From positions 39,144 to 103,143 of the forward strand of contig NZ_JAGGNU010000033.1 in assembly GCF_018614915.1 (NCBI RefSeq): a stretch of 64,000 bases of DNA. Reading direction: 5' to 3'. The position numbers were made by a program, and so were the translations under genes. This DNA is from Variovorax paradoxus (lineage in GTDB: Bacteria > Pseudomonadota > Gammaproteobacteria > Burkholderiales > Burkholderiaceae_C). A model generated the notes under the pieces. The model saw only the letters and a list, made by a program, of their open reading frames with translations. It was not told where the DNA came from and made no database searches. This document shows positions 51,750 to 61,000 of this stretch, piece by piece (position 1 is the first letter of the stretch; each line of letters begins with the position of its first letter).

Positions 51750-52385
51750 ATGGCCCAGTACTTCGAACTCCATCCCGACAATCCGCAGCAGCGCCTCCTC
51801 AAGCAGGCAGCCGCCCTGCTGGCGCGCGGCGAGATCGTCGCGGTGCCGACCGATTCGAGCTATGCGCTGGCCTGCCATCTCGACGACAAGGATGCGGTCG
51901 ACCAGCTGCGCCGCATCCGCCAGGTCGACGAGAAGCATCACCTGACGCTGCTGTGCCGCGACCTGAGCGAGCTCGCCAACTACGCGCGGGTCGACAACAA
52001 GCAGTACCGGCTGCTGAAGGCGGCCACGCCCGGGCCCTACACCTTCCTGCTCGAGGCCACCAAGGAAGTGCCCAGGCGCGTGAGCCATCCGCAGCGCAAG
52101 ACCATCGGCCTGCGCGTGCCCGACCACCGGGTGCTGGGCGAGCTGCTCATGCTGCATGGCGAGCCGCTGCTGGCCACCACGCTGATCCCGCCCGGCGAAT
52201 CCGAGGCGCTCAACGACGCGCAGCTGATCCGCGAGCGCTTCGAGAAGCAGATCGGCGCCGTGATCGACGCCGGCGCCTGCCCTTCCGAGCCCACCACGGT
52301 GGTCGACCTCACGCCCATGGGCGCGGGCGGCGATCCGGTCCTGGTGCGGCAAGGCCGCGGCGCGCTGGCGGTGCTCGGCCTTTGA
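51750..52385 (+). CDS. YciO/Sua5-family threonylcarbamoyl-AMP synthase-like protein
   Basis: A 211-residue Sua5-YciO-YrdC domain protein: VPTDSSYALAC near residue 30, then KHHLTLLCRDLSEL, TPGPYTFLLEATKEVP and PSEPTTVVDLT. TsaC/Sua5 members make threonylcarbamoyl-AMP for tRNA t6A. The overall look is YciO-type, whose in vivo role is less certain. It is 16 bases after the transporter gene. Confidence 0.87.
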   Translation: MAQYFELHPDNPQQRLLKQAAALLARGEIVAVPTDSSYALACHLDDKDAVDQLRRIRQVDEKHHLTLLCRDLSELANYARVDNKQYRLLKAATPGPYTFLLEATKEVPRRVSHPQRKTIGLRVPDHRVLGELLMLHGEPLLATTLIPPGESEALNDAQLIRERFEKQIGAVIDAGACPSEPTTVVDLTPMGAGGDPVLVRQGRGALAVLGL

Positions 52386-52422
52386 GACCGGCCTTGCCTG
52401 GCGGGTCTGAGACAATGGGTTG

Positions 52423-53094
52423 GTGGATATTTCAAACCTGATTCAAACCGTGCTGATCTACGCGCTGCCCGTGGTCTTCGCGATCACGGTGCACGAGGCG
52501 GCCCACGGCTACGTGGCCCGCTACCTCGGCGACAACACGGCTTGGGCGCTCGGCCGCGTGACGCTCAACCCGATCAAGCACATCGACCCCATCGGCACCA
52601 TCCTGATGCCGCTCTTGCTGTATTTCGCGACCTCCGGCGCCTTCCTGTTCGGCTACGCCAAGCCGGTGCCGGTCAACTTCGGCCAGTTGCGCAATCCGAA
52701 GCGCGACATGATCTGGGTGGCGCTGGCCGGGCCGGCCTCGAATTTCATCCAGGCCATCTTGTGGGCCCTGCTGCTGGTCGGCTTGGTCGCCGCCGGCATC
52801 GACGAAACCTTTTTCATCAAGATGGCCCAAGGCGGCGTGCTGGTCAATCTCGTGATGTGGGCCTTCAACCTGTTCCCCCTGCCCCCGCTCGACGGCGGCC
52901 GGGTGCTGGCCGGGCTCCTGCCGCGCGGCGGCGCACAGGAGTTCCTGGCGCGCATCGAACCCTACGGCTTCTTCATCGTGATGGGCCTGGTCATCGCCGG
53001 CATCGTCAGCACCTGGTGGCTGCGCCCGCTGATGGGCTTCGGCTACCAGGCGATCAATCTGCTGATCTCGCCGCTCACGGCCCTGCTGCGCTGA
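52423..53094 (+). CDS. M50-family site-2-protease-like membrane metalloprotease
   Basis: A 223-residue membrane protein with a zinc motif in VHEAAHGY (HExxH) inside the first hydrophobic region and a second metal segment LPPLDGGRVLAGLLP. It belongs to the short SREBP-site-2-protease-like group, with no PDZ domain. The start is taken as GTG at 52423; a TTG precedes it directly. Substrate unknown. It is 10 bases before trpS, an arrangement often seen in this bacterial group. Confidence 0.88.
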   Translation: MDISNLIQTVLIYALPVVFAITVHEAAHGYVARYLGDNTAWALGRVTLNPIKHIDPIGTILMPLLLYFATSGAFLFGYAKPVPVNFGQLRNPKRDMIWVALAGPASNFIQAILWALLLVGLVAAGIDETFFIKMAQGGVLVNLVMWAFNLFPLPPLDGGRVLAGLLPRGGAQEFLARIEPYGFFIVMGLVIAGIVSTWWLRPLMGFGYQAINLLISPLTALLR

Positions 53095-53104
53095 GCTTTC
53101 TTCC

Positions 53105-54430
53105 ATGGCAACGTCTCCCCCTGCTCCCGTCCGCTTTCTCACCGGCATCACCACCAGCGGCACGCCGCATCTCGGCAACTATGTCGGCTCGGTGCGGCAT
53201 TCGGTGCGCTTCAGCCGCCAGCCGCATGTGCAGAGCTTCTATTTCCTGGCCGACTACCACGCGCTGATCAAGGTCGACGAGCCGGCACGCATCCAGCGCT
53301 CGACGCTCGAGATCGCCGCCACCTGGCTGGCCTGCGGGCTCGATCCCGAGCGCGTCACCTTCTATCGCCAGTCCGACATCGTCGAGATTCCGGAACTCAC
53401 CTGGTTCCTGACCTGCGTCACCGGCAAGGGCATGCTGAACCGCGCCCATGCCTACAAGGCGCAGATGGACAAGAACGTCGCGCGCGGCGAGGACCCGGAC
53501 GCCGACGTCAGCGCCGGCCTCTTCATGTACCCGGTGCTGATGGGCGCCGACATCCTGATGTTCAACGCCCACAAGGTGCCGGTGGGCCGCGACCAGGTGC
53601 AGCACATCGAGATGGCACGCGACATGGCGCAGCGCTTCAACCACCTCTACGGCGAGCACTTCACGCTGCCCGAGGCCGAGATCGACGACGCGGTGGCCAC
53701 GCTCCCCGGCCTCGACGGCCGCAAGATGAGCAAGAGCTACGACAACACGATCCCGCTCTTCACCCCGCGCGCCCAGCTGCAGAAGCTGATTGCCGGCATC
53801 GTGACCGACTCGCGTGCGCCGGGCGAGCCCAAGGACACCGAGGGCTCGGCGCTGTTCCAGATCTACCAGGCCTTCGCCGACGGCGAGGAAACCGAAGCGT
53901 TGCGCAAAGCCTACGCCGACGGCATCGGCTGGGGTGATGCCAAGCAGATCCTGTTCGAGCGCATCGACCGCGAAGTCGCGCCGATGCGGGAACACTACGA
54001 CGCCCTGCTCAATGATCCGGCGCAGATCGAGAAAATCCTGCTTGCAGGCGCCGACAAGGCGCGCCAGCTCTCCCGCCCCTTCATGGCCGAGCTGCGCCAG
54101 GCCGTCGGCCTGCGCAATCTCGGCGCCCGGGGCCAGGGCACTGCGCGCAAAGCGGCGAAGGCCGCGCGCCCCACCTTCAAGCAATACCGTGAGAAGGATG
54201 GGCGGTTTTATTTCAAGTTGCTCGACGCGAACGGTGCACAACTGATACAAAGTCTAGGTTTCGCGTCGCCGCAGGAGGCGGGCCGGGCAATCGCCACGCT
54301 GCGCGAGCAGCAAGGCGCAGGACTCCCCCTGATCGCGGCCCAGCTCGAACCCATCGACAATGCGGGCATGCAAGCGGCGACGGAGGCCCTGGAGACGCTC
54401 GCATCCGAGGCTGCAAACGAGAAGAGCTAG
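53105..54430 (+). CDS. trpS: Tryptophanyl-tRNA synthetase with C-terminal YegP-like domain
   Basis: Charges tRNA-Trp. A 441-residue class I synthetase: HIGH-like TPHLGNYVGS (about 19-28) and KMSKS (about 207-211), with GRDQVQHIEMARDMAQRFN between. The catalytic core ends near residue 340; about 90 further residues hold a DUF1508/YegP-like segment (REKDGRFYFKLLDANGAQLI, then GFASPQEAGRAIATLRE) and an acidic tail. This makes it longer than E. coli TrpS (334). Confidence 0.95.
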   Translation: MATSPPAPVRFLTGITTSGTPHLGNYVGSVRHSVRFSRQPHVQSFYFLADYHALIKVDEPARIQRSTLEIAATWLACGLDPERVTFYRQSDIVEIPELTWFLTCVTGKGMLNRAHAYKAQMDKNVARGEDPDADVSAGLFMYPVLMGADILMFNAHKVPVGRDQVQHIEMARDMAQRFNHLYGEHFTLPEAEIDDAVATLPGLDGRKMSKSYDNTIPLFTPRAQLQKLIAGIVTDSRAPGEPKDTEGSALFQIYQAFADGEETEALRKAYADGIGWGDAKQILFERIDREVAPMREHYDALLNDPAQIEKILLAGADKARQLSRPFMAELRQAVGLRNLGARGQGTARKAAKAARPTFKQYREKDGRFYFKLLDANGAQLIQSLGFASPQEAGRAIATLREQQGAGLPLIAAQLEPIDNAGMQAATEALETLASEAANEKS

Positions 54431-54493
54431 GGAAGATCCCGCGCGACAGCGGCCGGTACTGCCGGCCAGCGCGCACACAGTGAGAAAAAAGTT

Positions 54494-55096
54494 ATGAGTA
54501 TTTATGTCATCGACGATCACCCCCTGATGCGCGACGCCATCGTGATGGTGCTGCGGCGCCTGCGACCGGCCGAAAACATCGTGGAGCTGGAACGGCTCGA
54601 CAAGCTGGCCAGCGCCGTCAAGCAGCACGGCGCGCCGGGCCTGTTCTGCCTCGACCTGAAACTGCCGGACGTCACCGGCGTCTCAGGCGTGATCGCGGTG
54701 AAGCAGATCTACCCCGACGTTCCGATTGCGGTCTACTCGGCCTCGCCTTCGGCGGACATGGAAGAGGCTTGCATCGAAGCCGGCGCCGACACCTACATCG
54801 AGAAGTCGGCCAGTTCCGCCGAACTCACGGCCGCGTTGCGCGGGCTGCTCATGGCCGACACCGATGCCGAGGAGCCGGTGGCCGCCGCCAACAGCAAGCT
54901 GTCCAAGCGCCAGACCCAGCTGATCGCCATGCTCGACCAGGGCATGAGCAACCGCGACATCGCGACCGAGCTCGACATCAGCGAGCATACGGTGAAGGTG
55001 CACCTGTGGCGCCTGTTCCGCCGCCTCGGCGTGAAGAGCCGCACCCAGGCGCTGCACCACGCGCGCACCAACGGGCTGCTCTCCAACAACCCCTAA
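54494..55096 (+). CDS. NarL/FixJ-family response regulator
   Basis: A 200-residue two-component regulator: receiver domain (about 1-120; acidic VIDDHP, phospho-Asp in FCLDLKLPD, conserved Lys in YIEKSAS) and a LuxR-type HTH (about 135-195; LSKRQTQLIAMLDQGMSNRD, ISEHTVKVHLWRLFRRL). It faces the histidine kinase gene end to end and is likely its partner. The start has only a GAGAAAAAAG leader, a weak ribosome site. Confidence 0.9.
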   Translation: MSIYVIDDHPLMRDAIVMVLRRLRPAENIVELERLDKLASAVKQHGAPGLFCLDLKLPDVTGVSGVIAVKQIYPDVPIAVYSASPSADMEEACIEAGADTYIEKSASSAELTAALRGLLMADTDAEEPVAAANSKLSKRQTQLIAMLDQGMSNRDIATELDISEHTVKVHLWRLFRRLGVKSRTQALHHARTNGLLSNNP

Positions 55097-55127
55097 AAAA
55101 AACCGGGCTCGCAGCCCGGTTTTTTTA
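55097..55127. terminator. Bidirectional rho-independent terminator
   Basis: An A-run, AACCGGGCT, CGC, AGCCCGGTT and a T-run between the convergent response regulator and histidine kinase genes. It works on paper in both directions. The kinase TAA stop codon (55125-55127) lies inside the T-run. Confidence 0.88.
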
Positions 55128-56561
55128 TCCTACGGCCCCCGAAATGCGAGTCTGCGCCTGCGACTCGTCGGCGTCGTGCAGGGCGACCCGGAACACGCTG
55201 CCGCGCCCCAGCCTGGAGCGCACGCTGACCGGATGCCCCAGCGCATGCGACAGCCGCGCCACGATGGCCAGGCCCAGGCCGAAGCCGTCGGAGGTGCCGG
55301 CATGGTCGGCCACCTTGTAGAACTCGAGGAACACGTCGCGCAGGTGCTCGCGCGCGATGCCGATGCCGGTGTCCCACACTTCCACGCGCAGGCCGTCGCG
55401 CGTGTGACGCGAGGCCAGCAGGACGCCGCCCTCGGCGGTGTACTTGATCGCGTTGGCCAGCAGGTTGCCGATCATGCGACGCACGCGGATCGGGTCGGTC
55501 AGCACGGTGCCGGAGCTCACGTGCACGCGAAAGCTCAAGCCCTTGGCCTCGGCCACCGGCCGGTACTGCAGTTCGAGATCGTGCAGGAGCTGGGCCACGT
55601 CCACCCGTTCGATGTGCAGCCGCACCTGGCCCGAATCGATACGCGCCAGGTCGAACAGCGAGTCGAACAGCGCATTGACCGCATGCGTCGCGCGCACGAT
55701 CTTCGGCGCGATCTCGGCCACCAGCTCGGGCTCGTTGCGCAGCCAGTCGGCGTAGAGCGAGAGCGCCAGCACCGGCTGGCGCATGTCGTGCGCCGCGCTG
55801 GCGAGAAAACGGTTCTTCATGGCCACCGCCGACACCGCCGCCTGCCGCTGCTGCGTGAGCGAGTTGATCAGGATGTGGTTGTGGAACAGCAGCTCGAAGC
55901 TGTTGCGCGCCGTCTCGTGGATGCGCCGGCCCGCGCGCAGCAGCAGCCACCAGTGCAGCCCCGGCAGCAACAGGAAGCCGTAGTGGAAGTGCGGCCGTTC
56001 GAACTTGAGCTCGATCACGCGAAAGGCGATCGCCAGCAGCATCGTGACGAACAGCGTGTTGACATAGCGCTTGAGCAGCGGCGGGTGCAGCGCCAGGCCG
56101 TTGAGCGGAAAGGTCGCCACGCCGGCGACGATCAGCCAGCTCATGAACTGGTTCACCAGCGGCGTGCGCTCGAAGAAGATCAGGATCGACAGACCCCAGG
56201 CGAAGGCGCTGGCGCTCCAGAGGAAGCGATAGCGCTCGACGAAGTACTGCTGGGCGGCCGAGTCGCGGTCGGCGTAGTGCCGGCCGTAGAGCTGCTCGCC
56301 CCAGATGCGGCATGCGGTGGCGCCGATCCCGATGGCAAGCCAGGCGAACAATTGCCAGGGCGGCACATGGCCCCAGCTCAGGCCGACCATGGCCGGCATC
56401 AGCGCCGCGGCCAGCAGGTACGAGCCGCGGGACGCCCGCATCAGGCTGCGGATCAACTCGCCGCGCACCCAAGGCTCGGCCTCGTCGGCGGATGCCGGCG
56501 CCGGCGTGAGGCTCGCAAAGGACGAGTTGCCCAACCCTGCGAACGACGAATTACCCATCAT
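55125..56561 (-). CDS. Membrane sensor histidine kinase
   Basis: A 478-residue kinase. The N-terminal third has about six hydrophobic segments and no large periplasmic domain; then comes the HisKA domain with phospho-His in SAAHDMRQPVLAL and an HATPase domain (NLLANAIKYTAEGG, VWDTGIGI, DGFGLGLAIVARL). The N-terminus contains a short tandem repeat (GNSSFAGL, GNSSFASL). It is convergent with the NarL-type regulator and probably pairs with it. The HDMRQP H-box resembles that of other single-component kinases of Burkholderiales. Confidence 0.9.
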   Translation of the reverse strand: MMGNSSFAGLGNSSFASLTPAPASADEAEPWVRGELIRSLMRASRGSYLLAAALMPAMVGLSWGHVPPWQLFAWLAIGIGATACRIWGEQLYGRHYADRDSAAQQYFVERYRFLWSASAFAWGLSILIFFERTPLVNQFMSWLIVAGVATFPLNGLALHPPLLKRYVNTLFVTMLLAIAFRVIELKFERPHFHYGFLLLPGLHWWLLLRAGRRIHETARNSFELLFHNHILINSLTQQRQAAVSAVAMKNRFLASAAHDMRQPVLALSLYADWLRNEPELVAEIAPKIVRATHAVNALFDSLFDLARIDSGQVRLHIERVDVAQLLHDLELQYRPVAEAKGLSFRVHVSSGTVLTDPIRVRRMIGNLLANAIKYTAEGGVLLASRHTRDGLRVEVWDTGIGIAREHLRDVFLEFYKVADHAGTSDGFGLGLAIVARLSHALGHPVSVRSRLGRGSVFRVALHDADESQAQTRISGAVG

Positions 56562-56595
56562 GGCTTCACTGCCCTCCCCCTGTCAGTCGGCCATT

Positions 56596-56621
56596 AAGAA
56601 AAAGGCCCCTTGCAAGGGGCC
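56596..56621 (-). terminator. Rho-independent terminator upstream of the histidine kinase
   Basis: GGCCCCTT, GC, AAGGGGCC (56604-56621). On the minus strand it is followed by TTTTTCTT. It should stop transcription coming from the small gene at 56676-56897. Confidence 0.8.
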
Positions 56622-56675
56622 CTGCGGCGTGGTGGCGCCGCGATCTTAACTGCGTGCGCGGCGTTGCCGCCCAAA

Positions 56676-56897
56676 TCATCTGCTGCTGCTGCCGAAGTAG
56701 CGCATCGCCGTGCGGCCCAGCGGCGTGACCGCCGTGACGATGGCGGACCCCGCAGCGACCGCGCTGCCCGGCGGCGGGATGTCGGCCCTCACGTAGCCTG
56801 CGTCGCGCAGGATGCGCAGGTGCTCGACGTCCTCGTCGCGCGTGACCGTCATCGGCAGCGCGCCCGCGATGATCCTCTTCAGCAACTCGTAAGCCAT
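56676..56897 (-). CDS. Small protein of unknown function
   Basis: A 73-residue protein (MAYELLKRIIAGALPMTV...) that I do not recognise. The pattern of a helix, HLRILRDAGYVRADI and a C-terminal ITAVTPLGRTAM-like stretch suggests a winged-helix-like fold, but this is weak. Support for a real gene: an excellent ribosome site (GAGGAGGAG) just before the ATG at 56897 and a terminator 54 bases after the stop. Confidence 0.65.
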   Translation of the reverse strand: MAYELLKRIIAGALPMTVTRDEDVEHLRILRDAGYVRADIPPPGSAVAAGSAIVTAVTPLGRTAMRYFGSSSR

Positions 56898-56995
56898 CTC
56901 TCCTCCTCGACCGCCGTTGTTATGTTCTCGAGACGATTGTGCGGTATCGGGATGCGTGAAATCGCACGGTGTTATCGGGCCTAACCCTGATCGCC

Positions 56996-57949
56996 CTAGG
57001 TCCACGCGCCGCGGTCGATGCTGCCGGCGTACTGGGCCACGCCCGACTTGAAGATCTCGATGCCCACCCGGTTGGCGTCGATGTCCAGCAGGCCCCAGTT
57101 GCGCTGAACCGCACCGACCGTGACCGCCGTGCAGACCGCGGCGCCCGACGACGTTGCCTCGAACAGGAAGCTGCCGTTGGCCAGGCGGTAGCTGGCCAGG
57201 TTGTTGTCGTGGATGTCGCCGCTCAGGATGAGGATGCGATGGTTCATGGCCAGCATCTGCAGTCGCCGGTATTCGGCCTGGCAGTCGAGCCAGGTTTCGC
57301 CATGGCGCGCGTCGAACACGATGCCCGATGCGATCAGATGCACGGTGGCCGGATCGGCGGCCTCGCAGGCCGCCTCGATCGCGTTCATCTGGTCGGCGCC
57401 CAGCAGGGCCGTGCGGCCGCGCCGCGCCTTGTAGCTGCGTCCGTCGGTGAGGTGCAGCAACACGCCCTCGCCGAGCGCGATGTTGCTGTAGCCTGGCTCG
57501 GGGGTCGCGGCATTCGAAGCGGGCGGCGCGGCGGGGAAGCTGCCCGGCGCGAGGCGCGCGGCCAGCGCCTGCCGGTAGGCGGCGAACAGTGCCCGGGTCG
57601 GCGGAATCAGGTGGCTGAACTGCGGCTGCCCGGCGATCTCCGCGCCGCAGGCGCCGTTCCAGAGAAAGTCGTGGTCGTCCCAGATCGCGTGGGTCGTGAG
57701 CTGCGGCTGCGCAACGAGCGCCTGAAAGCGCGGTCGCGCGATCTGCCGCGCGAGCCGCGCATGGGCGTGCACGGCAAAGTCGTTCGCGCTCATGTCCTTC
57801 ACCTGCGACATGCTGGCGCCGTCGGCATCGTAATAGGCGGAATCGCCCAGGAGCACCAGCACGTCCGGCTGGCGCGCCGCGATCTCGTCCCATACCGTTT
57901 GATCGGGGAAGCGGAAAGAGGTCATGCAGGAAGCGAAGGCGATGCGCAT
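56996..57949 (-). CDS. PhoD-like metallophosphatase
   Basis: A 317-residue protein of the alkaline phosphatase D group: FASCMT at the N-terminus, metal segments LLGDSAYYD, WDDHDFLWNGA and LSGDIHDNN. It lacks a signal peptide and the N-terminal Ig-like domain of secreted PhoD, so it is probably cytosolic. The phosphoester substrate is unknown. It is a separate leftward unit between the small gene and NAD-glutamate dehydrogenase. Confidence 0.86.
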   Translation of the reverse strand: MRIAFASCMTSFRFPDQTVWDEIAARQPDVLVLLGDSAYYDADGASMSQVKDMSANDFAVHAHARLARQIARPRFQALVAQPQLTTHAIWDDHDFLWNGACGAEIAGQPQFSHLIPPTRALFAAYRQALAARLAPGSFPAAPPASNAATPEPGYSNIALGEGVLLHLTDGRSYKARRGRTALLGADQMNAIEAACEAADPATVHLIASGIVFDARHGETWLDCQAEYRRLQMLAMNHRILILSGDIHDNNLASYRLANGSFLFEATSSGAAVCTAVTVGAVQRNWGLLDIDANRVGIEIFKSGVAQYAGSIDRGAWT

Positions 57950-58027
57950 GGATGCTCCTTGGGTGGACCGGCGCTCGCAGCTTAGGCCGCCGAGACGCAG
58001 CTGCCATCCTGCGTTTGGGGTAAGCCG

Positions 58028-61000
58028 CTAGGCCAGTGCCCGCAGCTCCCGCAGCGCCACTGCCAGCATCGCCGCATCGGGCGCCGCCACGGCACGCAGT
58101 TCGCCCATCAGTTGCGCCGCACGCTCGAGGGTGCGGCCGTTGCTGGCCTGCCAGGCCTCGACCAGCGCTGCCGGCGACTCGGTTTCGCCGCCGCCGGCCA
58201 GCACGGAGCCGGTGATCGAGCGCTGCAGGCCCGACAGGTCGTCCTGCATCGCACCCTTGGCGAGCGCCTGCCAGTGCTGGTCGCCCGGCAGCGCCGAGAT
58301 GCGGTCGCGCAGCCAGGGCACGCCGAGCCGGTTGGCGAGGTCGAAGTAGATCGCCGCCACCAGTTCGACCGGCCAGCGCGCACTGCCCGCGATCTCGGCG
58401 ATGTCGAGCGTGGCGTAGAGCGTGCCGAAGGTGACCACGCGCTCGGCCAGCTCGCGCGGCACACCCTTGGCGACGTAGTGCGCCATCGCCGCATCGACGC
58501 GGGCGCGCTCGTCGGCATCGAGCAGTTGCGCAAGCCGCGCCGACAGCGCGTCGACGTTGGGCTTGAAGTGCTCGATGGTCGCGGCCATGTCATCGGCCAG
58601 GCGCCGCGAGCGCAGGAACCACATGGTGCCGCGCTCGAGCTGCCGACTGGTGTCGATCAGCATGCTCGACTGCACCTCGTCGTCGACCTGGTTGTCCAGC
58701 GCCTCGATCGCCAGCCACAGCGGCACCATGCCGAAGATCTCGCGGCTCATCAGGTAGGCGCGCACGATCTCGAAGGCGCGCGCGCCGGTGGTCTCGGCCA
58801 GCCGATGCACGAAGGTGCTGCCGACGCGGTTGATGGTGCTGTTGGCCACGTGGGTGGCGATGATCTCGCGCTTGAGCGGATGGCGCGCCATGTAGCCCGC
58901 GAACCTGTCGCGCAGCAGCGCCGGGAAGTAGCGCCCGAGCGCAGTCGCGATCCAGGGGTCGTCGGGCAGCCGCGAGTCCAGCAGCTCGTCGTAGAGCCAG
59001 ATCTTGCTGTAGGCCAGCAGCACCGCGCGCTCGGGGCTCGTCAGGCCCTGGCCCTGGGCGCGGCGCTCGGCCAGTTCCTCGTCGGAGGGCAGGTACTCGA
59101 TCGCGCGGTTCAGGCGCCCGGCCTTCTCGAGGTACTGCATGAAGCGTGTCTGCGCGTCGAGCAGCTGCGCCGCGATGCGGCCGGTGACCGAGAGCACCTG
59201 GGTCTGGAAGATGTTGTCGCGCAGCACCAGCGCGGCCACGTCGTCGGTCATCTCGGGCAAGAGCGTGTTGCGCTGCTTCTCGGTGAGCTCGCCCTCGGTG
59301 ATGGGCAGGCCGAGCAGGATCTTGATGTTGACCTCGTGGTCGGAGGTGTCGACGCCGGCCGAGTTGTCGATCGCGTCGGTGTTGATGCGCCCGCCGGCGA
59401 GCGCGTACTCGATGCGCCCGAGCTGCGTGCAGCCCAGGTTGCCGCCCTCGGCGAACACCTTGCAGCGCAGCTCGCGGCCGTTGACGCGCAGCGCATCGTT
59501 GGCGCGGTCGCCGACCTGCGCATGGCTCTCGCGCGTCGCCTTCACGTAGGTGCCGATGCCGCCGTTGTAGATCAAGTCCACCGGCGCCTTGAGGATGGCG
59601 TTGACGAGCTCGGTGGGCGTCAGCGCGTCGGCCGTGATGCCAAGCGCCTGCTTGACCTGCGCCGTGATCGGGATCGACTTGGCACTGCGCGCATGAATGC
59701 CACCGCCTTCGGAGAGCAGCTTGGCGTCGTAGTCGGCCCATGACGAACGCGGCAGAGCGAACAGGCGCTCGCGCTCGACGAAGCTGCTGGCCGCATCCGG
59801 TTTCGGGTCGAGAAAGATATGCCGATGGTCGAAGGCCGCCAAGAGCAGGATGTGCGGCGACAGCAGCATGCCGTTGCCGAACACGTCGCCCGACATGTCG
59901 CCGACGCCGGCGACGGTGAACTCGGTCGATTGCGTGTCGATGCCCATCTCGCGGAAGTGCCGCTTCACCGATTCCCAGGCGCCGCGCGCGGTGATGCCCA
60001 TGACCTTGTGGTCGTAGCCCACCGAGCCGCCGGAGGCGAAGGCATCGCCGAGCCAGAAGCCGTATTCCTTGCTGATGCCGTTGGCGTAGTCGCTGAAGGT
60101 GGCGGTGCCCTTGTCGGCCGCGACCACGAGGTAGGGGTCGTCTTCGTCGTGGCGGCGCACCTGCGGCGGCGGCACGATCGTGTCGCCGACCCGGTTGTCG
60201 GTGATGTCGAGCAGGCCGCGCAGGTAGTCCTGGTAGCAGGCCACCCCTTCGCGCATGAAGGCATCGCGGTCGCTCGCTGCGGGCGCGCGCTTGAGGACGA
60301 AGCCGCCCTTGGAACCGACTGGCACGATCACCGTGTTCTTGACCATCTGCGCCTTCACCAGGCCCAGCACCTCGGTGCGGAAGTCTTCCGGCCGGTCCGA
60401 CCATCGCAGCCCGCCGCGCGCGACGCGGCCGCCGCGCAGGTGCACGCCTTCGAAACGCGTCGAGTAGACGAATATCTCGAACATCGGCTTCGGTGCCGGC
60501 AGGTCGGGCACCTTCGCCGAATCGAACTTGAAGGAGACGAAGCCGCGCCGCTTGCCTGCCGCATCGCGGCGCCAGAAGTTGGTGCGGGTGGTGGCGAGGA
60601 GCAGCGCGAGGTACTGGCGCAGCACGCGGTCTTCCGACAGGTTGGCCACCTGCTCGAGCGCGGCCTCGATCTCCTGCACCTTGTCGTCGGCAGCTCCGGC
60701 CTGCGCCGGATCGAAGCGCAGCTTGAACAGCTCGACCAGCGCGCGCGCGACGGCCGCGTTGCCCACCAGCGTGCTTTCGATGAAGGACTGCGAGAGCGCG
60801 AAGCCGATCTGCCGCATGTACTTGGCATAGGCGCGCAGCACCACGATCTCGTGCGCCGGCAGGCGCGCGGCGAGCACCAGGCGGTTGAAGTCGTCGTTCT
60901 CGACCTCGCCGTTCAGCACCGCGCCAAAGGCTTCCTCGAACACCGGGCGCAGCGCGTCGACCTCGATGTCCGCATCGCCGAGCGCGCTCTGCAGGCCGAA

